From Zygnema cylindricum (lineage: Eukaryota > Streptophyta > Zygnematophyceae > Zygnematales > Zygnemataceae), in contig JBBHKE010002683.1 of assembly GCA_037447655.1 (NCBI GenBank), positions 250,001 to 314,000 on the forward strand: DNA of 64,000 bases, given 5' to 3'. The notes below the pieces were generated by a model that saw nothing but the letters and a program-made list of their open reading frames with translations, was not told the origin of the DNA and did no database searches. This document shows, piece by piece, positions 33,139 through 43,590 of the stretch. Position 1 is the first letter of the stretch; the number at the start of each line of letters is the position of its first letter. A program made the position numbers and the translations under genes.

Positions 33139-33431
33139 GACTGTGTGTAACACTTTTATTTACATGTGGTTGCCGCAGTTTTGTTACCGTAAACCTTCGA
33201 TGGCCGTGTGAATTGCGAATTTTTTTATGACGGTCGACGTTCGCAAGCACTTCAAACTTTTAAGCGGTTGTAAAACTATTTTGAAAGTCAAAGTTGTGAA
33301 ACCGATTGACCGTCAAATGCATACTCAACGGTACTTTACTTTTACCATTGTGTACTTCAAACGTATAATCTTTCACAAAAAGACTTAAGTGACTGTGAGC
33401 AACCAAAATAGTCACTGCCATGGATCAATAC
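33139..33431 (+). repeat. 290-bp repeat, inverted partner of 42127-42404
   Basis: Matches the reverse complement of 42127-42404 along most of its length, for example TTTACATGTGGTTG, GACGGTCGAC and CCGATTGACCGTCAAA. It starts AGTGACTG and ends AGTCACTG, so each copy may be a small hAT-type MITE in its own right. Confidence 0.65.
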
Positions 33432-33434
33432 CTT

Positions 33435-35326
33435 TAATTTTTAACACTAATAATTTCTAAACTTTAATATTAACTATTGGCCGTAATAAGGATTAGCATT
33501 CAAATCGAGCGCAGTCCAAAATCAGTCTTCAAATCAGTCCTTCAATCAGTCCTTCAGTAAAAATGTTTATATGAAAAAAAAACAAAATGGTAAGCACTGT
33601 ACGAAACTTACGATCATAAACAAAATGGTTGGCACTGTATGAAACATACGATCTTTCAGTAAACAACCGCATTTTTTCGAGAATGGAACTTCATCGTTAG
33701 GTACAATTAAATCTAATCTTTCCGTACTTTAAACGATTGATTGACTCGTGATTCATTGACAAATAATAGGCGCGTGTAAACAAAAGTGCAACGTGGGTAG
33801 ACTGACGCCACATGTCTGTCTTTCTCAAGATGAAATTCGATTTTAGAAAAATTACAAAAAACTATTTGTTACGCCGTGTGGACAAGTGCGAGTTAAGCGT
33901 CCTGCATGTACGGCGGGGTCGAGGTCTCGAGGATTACAGTTACCGCGACGTCGCTTTAGTTCAGTGGCCCCTCCGGCGTTTTGCAGCGCATACCTTAATT
34001 CTGTACGGATCGACTTTCGAATGGCAAATACATTTAAGGTGGTAATGTGGATCGGGCGAGACTTTAAGGCGGTAAAATTAATGTTTGAAAAATCAAGTAT
34101 CGAAAGGTCACAGGGCTCTATATATATCGCCTCGGGGACCAAGAAAAATTATTTCTATATATTTGAAAAGACATGGAGGTCCTTACAAATTCGGTAGGGT
34201 AAATCGTGCTAGAAGTAAATTTTAATAACAATGCAAGCTTTTCATGGACGACAAGGTATTTCCAATCACATAGGATACAAAGTAGGTATGGGAAAAAAAA
34301 CACTAATGTCAATAGAGAAAACGATCATTCCAATAAATGTTGTCACAAGAGTGTTATTTATTGCCTTGGTCACTTCTTTCACCTTAGACGACCTAAATCT
34401 TAAAAAATGTCCATACACTTATTCAGGTTTTCAGTTTGCTGCAAGGAAAACCTCTTTTACATTGTACACTTCAAACATCCTTTCCTTCAAACATTCCACA
34501 ATTTGTTAAATTGACGGAGCACATTCAGAGTCACCATGGCATGCTTTTGAGAAATGCCAAAATATAAAATTATATTGGCAAAGATGTACGGCCATGTACT
34601 TTTCACCTCCCAACACATCCTTGAAAAATATCTTCTCAAACTCTAAAATCGGTCTTTCTAGTTTAATTTTAGGGGTTTTCAGGGTTTTTTAAGGTTTCGT
34701 AGGGTTTTTTAGGGTTTCTTAGGCTTTTTATGGTTTCTTAGGTTTTCTTAAGGTTAATAGGATTTTTCAGGGTTTTTTAGGTTTTATAAGGTTTTTAATG
34801 TGATCCAATCGAATTGTAATATATCAAAAGCAGTTATTCATGACGTGCATTTATGACCGGTTATTTCCTCTCCCTCCCTCCCTTCCTCTCCCTCCCTCCC
34901 CTCCTCTCTCTCCACTCCTTTTCCTCCCTCCCTTGCCTCCCCTCCGTGCCTCACCTTCCTCCCTCCCCTCTCTCAGTCGAGTTTTGTCACAATTCAACTC
35001 AAAGACACAAAAATCTTGTTTTGTCTTATTTGTGTTATTTTATTATTTCTTCTTCCAAACATTTTTCAGTTGTCCTTCATTCGTAATTTGACAACCTTTT
35101 TGTTTCACGAAAAAAATGATAAATTCACTATCTAAAAACTAATGCCAACAATAATAATTATTCACCAATAATTACTCTACACCAATGAATAACTTTAATA
35201 ATAACTCCACACTAATAAAAAGTACACTAATAAATAACTCTACACTAATAACAACTCTTCACTAATACCAACGATGGACGTTAGTGATAGTCTTCACACT
35301 AATTACCAACCGTAAACAATAAAGAT
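33435..35326. other. Non-coding interval with telomere-like and CT-rich tracts
   Basis: No gene is recognised. The frames at 33812-34200 have no similarity I can name. 34660-34800 is a run of degenerate TTTAGGG/TTTTAGGG units. 34862-34978 is a pyrimidine tract of CCCTC/TCCTC type. 35100-35310 contains short ACTAATAA-type repeats. It may hold the 3' flank of the minus-strand glycosyltransferase gene that ends at 35327. Confidence 0.6.
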
Positions 35327-38203
35327 TTAGAAATGATTTTTAAATCCACAAGATTTTCGACTCTCATCAAGCATAATTCTGGTGGTGTTCCCGTAATATT
35401 GGGCTACTTTTGCAAAAGAGCTTATGGTCCCTATAGCCCTACAAACTATGTATCGAGATGTACTCAACAAATAAAATTCCGCCATAGTGGGCAAACGGGA
35501 ATACACGTCTTCTTCCTCCATCCCACTATGTGAAACTTTACCTGAAGACGAGTACAAAACAACTCTTTCTCCCATAGATTTTACCAAACTAGGACGCAAC
35601 GCCTCATTGTCGGTGGCGAGAAAGACGTTAAGAATGGGACTTTGGTCGTCTTCACGTACGAGTTTGCTTCGAAAATCTTCAAAGAACTTGCCAAGACACT
35701 TCGAAAATTGGTCACTTACAAGCGATTTTGTCTCTTTTTTCTCTAAAAGGATAAGGTCTTGCTTTTCCTTCCTACATTTACTTCTAAATGCTTCACAATA
35801 GTCACTTAACTGTGTTCCGTTAACAAATTCACCGCACCGAATGCATTCTCTACTGCGATGCCATTGAACGCCTTCGATAGCTCTGGAAAAAAATCACCTC
35901 AAAAAAAGAGGAGTTTTCAATGGTTAGTATTATCTCCATGAATAAAATAGAGATACAATGGTTAGTAATGGTTTCTCTCTTAGACGGTTATGCATCCAAA
36001 AAGTGGGAACCATTCTTTCTCAAACAATAAAACAAGCACATTGGTTATGAACATTGCTTGACCTTCTTCTTCTTTAGAAATAAACAAGTGTTGTGTATCG
36101 GTAAGGATTTGCCGATAACCGATATGGACCTTTTTTCGGGTACCCGATAATCGATATATTGGTACGATATATCGTTATCGGTGTTATCGCCGATAAATAA
36201 CCGATATTTATCGGCATTTATTGACGATAACACCGATATCGAAACTATCGGCGACATATGTACGGACTGTACAGATAATTGTACGACCAGTACACTCAAC
36301 TGTACGATATATTCCTCGGACGCGCCCTATTCACAACCCTATCTACTGACGGTTCTACCAATCAGATCACTGTATTGTACAGTTGTACAAGTACAGAAAG
36401 TATAGTAGCCGCCACGAGGTATGTACAGTTTTGGTACGAATCCAGTAAGCACGATGTACCTTCAAATCCGACGTCATGGCTTTGTCCCCTTCTTCCTTGG
36501 GATCCACTGGACACCTGCCACGTGTCAATCTGTCGGCTTTTTGGCATAAGCTGCCATAAGAGCCATTCCGGGATGCCGGCGCTCACGCTGGCCGTCCGCT
36601 CATATTTTCTCATTCCAAGTCGTCCGTGAGATTCCGGCGGAGCGCAGAATGTTATTTGCGTCCGTTGTACTTAGTGTCCGCCGTCCTTCTACAGTTCCAT
36701 GTTCACCAGTTTGTCGGAACATTGTCGTACGTTGCCGTAAAATTTCTGTTCAGTTAGCCAGCCGGCGTTTATGTGCTGCGCTGTCCGTAATAAATCGCAG
36801 TTAAACAAAGACGGAACAGATTCTTATACGTGGCATGCCACGCTATATAAAGTCAATAATATAATACAGTATGTTATAAAGTACTATTGTATGCATACTA
36901 TATTTTTTTAAGTTATCGCCGATATGGAATTTGTTGGTCTCTGACCGATATATCGGGACCTCTGACCGTTCGATAACCGATAACTATCGGTATCGGTGTT
37001 ATCGCGATAATTTTTTTACCGATACACAACACTACAAATGACAATGTAGATCTAAAGCTATCAATCTCACACAAGAAATAGTGACGAGTCATGTTTGAAA
37101 TTATTAAAAAAAAAACCTCACACCAAAATTCTCCATTGTCGACAGTAAAGGGACCCACTTGTACAAACCGTGACTTTCGAACTTGAAATTTGAGTTACCT
37201 GGGCTGTGTTCGAATATGAACCGCAACATCAAAAGTTAAGGTAAGTAAACGTTTTCTAGGAAGAGAAGGAGCGTGTTCCTTCCCTTTCCTTCCCTTCATA
37301 TATTTTTCAATGACCTCTCCCAAAACTTCACGCGGTCCATTCATCAAAGTTTGCAAAACTTTCATATAGACACAATAAGTCGTCGAACACTTAAAAGTTT
37401 TCAAAAGACATCTTTGTCTTTTTCGGTTTCCCTTCCAATAGGTGTCAAATTGACGATGAGCATTGGAAAATATCACTGGAATATCATCGTAAAGAAGATT
37501 TTCTAGATATTTTTTCCTTTTACTTTTCCACGGCTGTACGAGACGAATCTTTTTGAGCTTTGCGAACGAATCTCCGAGCGTGGTTTCCACGTCATCGACA
37601 AAAAAATTTGTGTTGCAACAAAAAGCGGTACAAGCAAGATGAAAAGTCTGCGAGAGCGGAGAGAGAGAGAGAGAGAGAGGAGAGGATAATTTCATCAATC
37701 GACAAGTTGAGCGAACATTTTTTTATTTTGTAATGAAAAGTTGTGCAAACGAGATGAAAAGTAGAGAGAGAGAGACAGAGAAGGAAAACAAATTGCATGG
37801 AACAACAAATTGCGCTAACAAAAAAAAAAATTGTTGCAACAAAAACTAAACCAAGCAAGATGAAAAGCATCCGTGTATGGGAATCTACGAAAGAGAGAGA
37901 GAGAGAGAGAGAGAGAAAAGAAAAAAGGAACAGAAGGAGAGTGAGAGTACCCCTATCACTTACCCCTTTGTGACCTTTATCGATGCGGATAATAAGTCTT
38001 CTTCCCGATAATAGAGCGAAACGATAATAGCTGATGAGACCACAAAAAGCCTCCGCTACAAAATACTTTATTTTTGGATGTTCATTTACAAAGGAGGTAA
38101 GGGGCGCCCAGAATGAGGAAGAGGAGGAGGGGGAGGAGGAGGAGGAGGTATTGCCTATCACTGCTCCCTCCGGAAGGGAAGACCGAGCGCAGGCAGAGAA
38201 ATC
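35327..38203 (-). CDS. Fucosyltransferase-like glycosyltransferase, spliced (5' end unresolved)
   Basis: Three coding exons fit with consistent phases: 38203-37964 (80 codons, donor GTAAGT), 37647-37199 (donor GTAACT after CCCAG) and 35882-35327 (acceptor TTTTTTCCAG, stop TAA). The first has KIKYFVAEAFCGLISYYRFA followed by LLSGRRLIIRI, resembling the G-L-x-N...A-L-L-x-x-R-x-L nucleotide-binding start of plant GT37 and related fucosyltransferases. The second ends with FDVAVHIRTQ, the H-x-R motif. The third has NVFLATDNEALRPSL and AEFYLLSTSRYIVCRAIG followed by TISSFAKVAQYYG, like the LLS...STF..VA..LGG tail of that superfamily. Such enzymes transfer fucose in the Golgi. The usual N-terminal membrane anchor is not located. 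Unlike the transposons nearby, it has no stop in the joined frame, so it may be a live host gene. Confidence 0.65.
36087..37033. mobile_element. Non-autonomous TIR transposon, hAT-like, in the glycosyltransferase intron
   Basis: Ends are perfect 18-bp inverted repeats AGTGTTGTGTATCGGTAA. Both subterminal regions are packed with short CCGATA/TATCGG repeats, as is common in hAT elements. The interior (about 36260-36890) has no transposase. No clear 8-bp target duplication is visible, so the superfamily assignment is tentative. Confidence 0.7.
37648..37963 (-). repeat. Intronic (TC)n with repeated TTTCATCTTGCTTG-like blocks
   Basis: The intron between the first two recognised exons contains at least three imperfect copies of a block with a CT run followed by a TTTCATCT sequence. 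The last copy supplies the splice acceptor CTCTCGCAG at 37648. The exon start thus seems built from one repeat unit. Confidence 0.45.
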
Positions 38204-38255
38204 CTAGGAAAAAAGGAGGGAGGGAGGAGGGAGGAGGGAGGAGGGAGGAGGGAAA
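38104..38255 (+). repeat. GGA/GAGG-rich tracts
   Basis: Two purine runs (GAGGAGGGGG at 38118-38150 and GGGAGGA repeats at 38215-38252). On the minus strand the second is the long polypyrimidine tract in front of the exon acceptor at 38203. Confidence 0.6.
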
Positions 38256-38717
38256 TGAGGATTTTACTTCCGAAAAAAAAAAATGTCTTGCTTCCAAAAT
38301 GTTAAAAAAATTGACTTCCAAAATTTCAGTTTTTAAGTACTTTCCAGTAACCAGGATTTTGCTCAAGATTCTGTATATAGGTCGAATTGTATTTTATTTT
38401 ACCGTATAGACAACTATTTCGTACGATCTTTGATTCAAATTATCGCATTTCTACTACTTAAAATAAAATTCCAAACCGATAAAACATTATATGTGTATAT
38501 ATATATGCATTAACAATAATAATAGTACCAATAGTCGTTTAAACATCTCTATTGTACTTCAGAAAATGGTGTTAGGTTGCTATATTTGGTTATTTATAGA
38601 AATTACATTTGGTTATCTGTAAAAACTATTTTTGGTTCTCTGTAGAAAGAAAAAAGCGGTTGCAATTGATTGGTTTTTTTTAGGGATTGATAGGTTTTTA
38701 AGGTTTTTACGGTTTTA

Positions 38718-39015
38718 AATATCGTAGATCATTGACCAAAGCGGGCCATCTTCCTCCCTCCCCTTCAAACAGTTGGCTTTCTCTCGCTCGTCCAATCAGG
38801 CGCCTCAGTCTTGCTGCCTCGGCCTGCAAGTTTTGTCGTTTTATGCTCTCCTGATCGTCTTTTTGTAGCAAGTTTTGTCGTTTTATGCTCTCCTCATCGT
38901 CTTTATGTAGCAAGTTTTGTCGTTTTGCAGTGTACTGGTTTTCGTCTTGTAGATCTTCAACCAGCAAACGATTTTTCAAAATTGTTGAAAACCCCAAAGC
39001 GAGGGTGTTTGCCTG
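38718..39015 (-). other. Candidate upstream exon encoding a coiled-coil stalk
   Basis: On the minus strand, after a good acceptor-like GTGGGGACAG, an open stretch encodes three tandem 14-residue units of type KRQNLLQKDDQESI followed by EAARLRRLIGRA. This is a charged heptad-like sequence suited to a stem. It lies about 0.5 kb upstream of the first firm glycosyltransferase exon and could be its stem region. No donor with the matching phase is convincing (GTCAAT at about 38733, GTAAAA at about 38713), so it is not joined to the gene here. Confidence 0.35.
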
Positions 39016-39049
39016 TCCCCACACACATACACAAGAAAAAAATCCCAAT

Positions 39050-42000
39050 GAAATAAATAATAATGAAAAAAGATATCAAAAACGCCAAAAAAATGTATTA
39101 AAAAAAACAAGGACCATCTGTATGTCAGAATACCTTATCGAACATAACATTTTTTTTGCATAGATTTTTTTTTTTGGAGGACAACTATGTACGGTATACA
39201 GAACAATTCCATTTGAGAGATTTACAAGGAATTGAAAATCGCAAGTGAGACGAATTATTATTAGTGTACAAATTATTAAGGGTGGGGTTCCATCTAGCAA
39301 AAAGTGCGGTTTTTTAAAGAATCTAAAAATAAGCATTTAAATGTACGTATCTAAAAGTAAGCATCTACAAGTAGGCCTCCACTATAAAAACGTAGGCGTC
39401 TAAAATACATCCCTATGTACGGTACAGTACTATAGTAACTAGTAAGCAACTATAATGACACGTCTAAGGGTGCGTCCCCATGTATTAAAGTATCGACTTT
39501 ATTCTGTCGTTTTCACCCAAAACGCAGTTCCGTACGATAAAAACTTTAGACGTACAAAAAAATCGATTCTTTAAAAGTACAGCAAACGTCAAGTCTATAC
39601 TTTGAATGTACTTCATATTTGTCGTCATCTTATCAAATTTTGGCGTTTTCCTTTTTTCGACCCCCGGGCAAGAGATTCCAGGCCGTCAAAAAACTTCATC
39701 AAAAATCACCTCGCGAGGTGATTTCAGGGAAAGTACCGCCCAAAACAACGAATGCAAAACGGCCCACGCACGCGACACACGAGCGGAAAAATTTTAAGAT
39801 GACTCGCTATTTTTCTCCCTGCCTGTCACGCGCATGTACGGAAAATACGAGGATGTACGGAAAAAAACTGAAGGGGTCGCGGACCTCCACTATCATTCAT
39901 GGGTCCTCGGTAGAATTTTGCGTCGTTGTCGCCTCTCCCCTCTCCCTCTCACACTATCACTTTTATCTCACACTTTTTATAATGAGGCACGAAAAAACTG
40001 GTATGAAATTAAAGATATTTGACAAATAATTCTTTTGGCTACCCTTCATATATATTTTTATGGCAAGTAGAGCGAAAAAAGTAATGAAAACGAAATTCGG
40101 TATCCATGGCCGAAAGTCCTTGAATCTGTGACGTCGACATTGTCACAATTGAACGTGATGTCACGATGTTACAAAACCCTAAACATCTGCCATATCACTA
40201 AACTACAAAGATGTAGACGTCTACAACTGTCGTTGTTTTTGTTCGCGTCACTAATTTTGTAGTCGTCGTCAACCGTCACAAAGTTGTACCTACGTCTACA
40301 ACCGTCACATTTCAAAGTTCCGATTTCATTTTCGCACATAGGGACGCTTTTCTAGTACGGAACACTTCACTACAGTCCAAAATACTTTTTCAAAGTATCG
40401 CTTACATGGGGACGTACCCTAAATGTAAGCGTTTAAAAGTACACGTCTCAAAGTAGGCGCCTCAAAATAAGAGTCTTAGGGTATGTCCCCATGTGCATAA
40501 GTAAGGGTTTTTTTTGTGTCGTTTTCCTGTAAAACTTAGCGGTGTACTGCCTAAGTTGCAACCGTACGAAGGAATCGCAAATTTGTAGAGTACAATTTGC
40601 GTCGTACGAAGGAATCGCAAATTTGTAGAGTACAATTTGCATCATCCTCGAATTTAGGTTGTATGAAAATTTGTCGTCTTATGTTTTTCGACCCACTTCC
40701 AGGACAAAAAACGTCATCTTCAACCTTACGTTAAAAACACATGCGCGATGTGTTTTAAAACTAGGTATTTCCGATAAACAAATAGGAACATATATTCGCA
40801 CGTGCCGTAATTTTCGAAAATTTTCATACAATTTCCAAGGACAAATAAAAGTACAGAATTCGCTATGTTTTGTCCGTTTGTGTTCTAATATGACGAAGAA
40901 AAGAACACAATTTGTTTGGATTTGTCCGTTTTCGTCCAGTACGTATTTCTTTTTTGGAGGGGTCTTCAAATTCCGATGTCATTTCACGTCGACCGGATAG
41001 GAGTCGCGAAGGCAAAACGCCTCGTCTTCAACCGTGAAAGAGCACAGACTGGAAGGCGCTACAATGTCACGGTAAGACATGCGAGGCGGTACGTCTACAA
41101 TGTCACGGTAAGACATGCGACGTCACAAGCAGTTCCAAAAAATAACGTGCGACCACACATTGTAGACGTATACAATCGTCACAAGCGTGAGTTACGATTT
41201 CGTCCTTAGAGACATAGGGACACTTGAAAACCGGTTCCGACGGATCCGCGCTAAAATACAAAGTAAGTTGCCAAAGTTACAAGTACATGAGGACATAACT
41301 TTAAAGCCATTATGTTCCGTGCGCAAATTACACACAATATAAACTAACGAATACAGCGTACGGTACGCATTGAACTAAAAAACCCTAAAAAAACCCATAG
41401 TTATTCAAACTGTATTTTACTCATGATTCAATCGCGCGAATTATGCGTAAGTAACACATTGAAAGATTTGAAAAAATGTTAAAATCGTTAATCATTTGAA
41501 TCCGTACTATTCTGTACATGTCAAAAATATTCGTACGATCGTACAGAATTCAAACTTACTGCGCGCAAATGGTGCAACACTACAACGTCTCTTTTCGGAA
41601 AAGTCCGTACATTTTCGGCAAAATTTCGTACATTCCCGTAAAATTCCGTACATTTCCCGAAAAATTCCTGATCAGTTTACCGGACAAAAGTAGTAAGAAG
41701 TGCAACGTTTCTTTTCGTCAAAGTTCGTATATTTCCTGTAAAACACTGTACATTTACCGTAAATTATCATACATTTCCGTAAAATTTTCCATTCAGTCTA
41801 CCAAACAAAGTACTCCGCGTTTTTTTTGCGATTTTTTTTAAAAGTCACGAATTATACGCAGAAATCGGGAAAAAAAAAAACGCACAATTTGAACAACAGC
41901 AAAAAAACCTAAAAGTTAATAACATGCGTACCCTACTTTGCACCTGTACATTTAGGTACAATTTCAGTATATGTCCGTACGTTAAAGGGTTATTTAAGGG

Positions 42001-42126
42001 GTGTTTAAGGTTTTAGGGTACATTTCCGTACATTTGTACATTCCAGTATAACTGCCTTACACTTTTAAAACATCTTTGTAAATTGTTCGTATTTTCCGTA
42101 TTTTTTCGGGTTATTTATTTCGGGAA
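39050..42126. other. Intergenic interval with short tandem duplications
   Basis: No gene is recognised on either strand; the open frames here are short and without known motifs. It contains a 40-bp tandem duplication (40564-40643), a 36-bp one (about 41058-41125) and a 125-bp one (about 41575-41820). The last is rich in CGTACATTTCCGTAAAATT-like units. The phrase GTCCCCATGT with an adjoining region recurs at about 39475, 40405 and 40485, suggesting an old dispersed repeat. Confidence 0.5.
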
Positions 42127-42404
42127 TTGATCATGACAGTGACTGTTTTGGTTGCACACAGTCACTTACGTCATTTTTTCAAAAAATGTACGTTTGAAGT
42201 ACATATTGGTACAAATAAAGTATTGTTGAGTACAAATTTGACGGTCAATCGGTTGGACAACTTTGATTTTCAAAATATTGTTTCAACCGCTTGAAATTTT
42301 GTGGCACTTGTGGATGTCGACCGTTATAATAAAATTAGCAATTCACATGGCCGACGAACGTTTACGGTAACCAAACTACGCCAACCACATGTAAATACAA
42401 GTGT
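42127..42404 (-). repeat. 290-bp repeat, inverted partner of 33139-33431
   Basis: Reverse complement of the left copy. Its right end is cut by, or abuts, the LTR at 42411. Confidence 0.65.
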
Positions 42405-42410
42405 GCCAAC

Positions 42411-43590
42411 TGAAACTCTGAGACCTCCATTGGCCCTCGGGGTATTCAGATCCAAAAGAAGCAAATCTAGATAGTGCCGACTCCAACTTGATATAAACCC
42501 AAATGACTGACCACTTGACAGTCAAAACCCCAATATAGATTCACCCCTGTGAAATAACACTTTCTGTGTGCTCAGTTCCACCACAGAATACAAAGTTAGA
42601 ATATGAGATTTGGACACATTCACCCACTTTGACTTTCCCTTGGAAATACCGCCACCTTGGCAGATAAAAACCCTGACCGACTACAACCCTGTGTAGCCTG
42701 GACTCCCCTGAGTCCGCAGCAAAAATAATCACTGAAAATGGTCAAGTAAATTGATAGTTATGGCTGGCCAAAGTTTGCCATTTATATAGGGTGCTCTCTG
42801 GGAGAGGCAGCTACCTACCCAAAATTTTCTAAGTCCTATTCCCTCTCTAAAACTCTATCTATTGAAGTACGGCACACATCAAATTACTGTGTCGTACATA
42901 AAAGTACAGGTGCCGGTGTACTTTCTGTACGGCCATTGTACGACATGGCCAAAATGTCGACACGTGTCAAATCAAGATTAGTTCCTGTAATCTCCGGAAT
43001 TCCCGTAATCCAATGTTATCACGCCACGTGTCACCTGACGTGACAAAGACCGTAAAACGCCAAAAGTACCTTTTTTGTGATCGCGGGGCCTATCGAGGCC
43101 GTCCGATCAAAACCAGCTATAATCCTAGCCGCTGAAATTCGACGCGCGGTATTTGTTTCGCTATCGAAACAATTGCGCAGTATCCGTTCAGTCCCCATAC
43201 CGTACTTCGTACTAAATCAAACTGTATCTATGTACTAAGTATCTATTCGCCGTTAAACGAATTAATCTACATGAAACATTTTATATATTTATTAAACCCT
43301 ATATGTCGTAATATGTGTCCTAGACTTAACGGCTAGAGCTAACGGCTAATGTGATTTGACGGAAGGTAGGTACCAGGATCAATTCCTTGGTCCGTCAACT
43401 AACTTTTGGTAAGTCTACCTAAATTACTCCCTGTCTTCTCTAGAGAGCTTAGGCGGCCATGGCTCTTGCTCCCTATCCAGCCTTCAGTGACTACAACAAG
43501 TGTGGGGGCTTGGAGAGGGGAGTTAGAGGCAGACCGCCTCAGCTCTTTTTCTATCGTAATACAGACCTAGAAAATACTCAAATATCAACA
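42411..43590 (-). repeat. LTR of the copia B family without target duplication
   Basis: 1180 bp; reads TGTTGATATTTGAG to GAGTTTCA on the minus strand. It is the fullest copy of this LTR type in minus orientation and contains about 140 bp that 50696-51775 lacks. The flanks (CCAAC left, TTGTT right) do not match. One side is an interspersed repeat and the other is the minisatellite, so a rearrangement probably removed one flank. Confidence 0.8.

Noticed and set aside
33886-34197. 103-codon open frame, and its minus-strand counterpart
   Set aside because: Both strands are open over the same stretch and neither product resembles a known protein.
38082-38366. Leucine-rich hydrophobic segment as a membrane anchor of the glycosyltransferase
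   Set aside because: It comes from a CTC repeat read in a frame that stops before the conserved exon, whereas the frame joined to the conserved motifs is Ser-rich there.
33139-42404. A single 9-kb DNA transposon carrying the glycosyltransferase gene between terminal inverted repeats
   Set aside because: Each repeat has its own inverted ends, no transposase was found inside, and no target duplication can be shown, so two separate small insertions are more likely.
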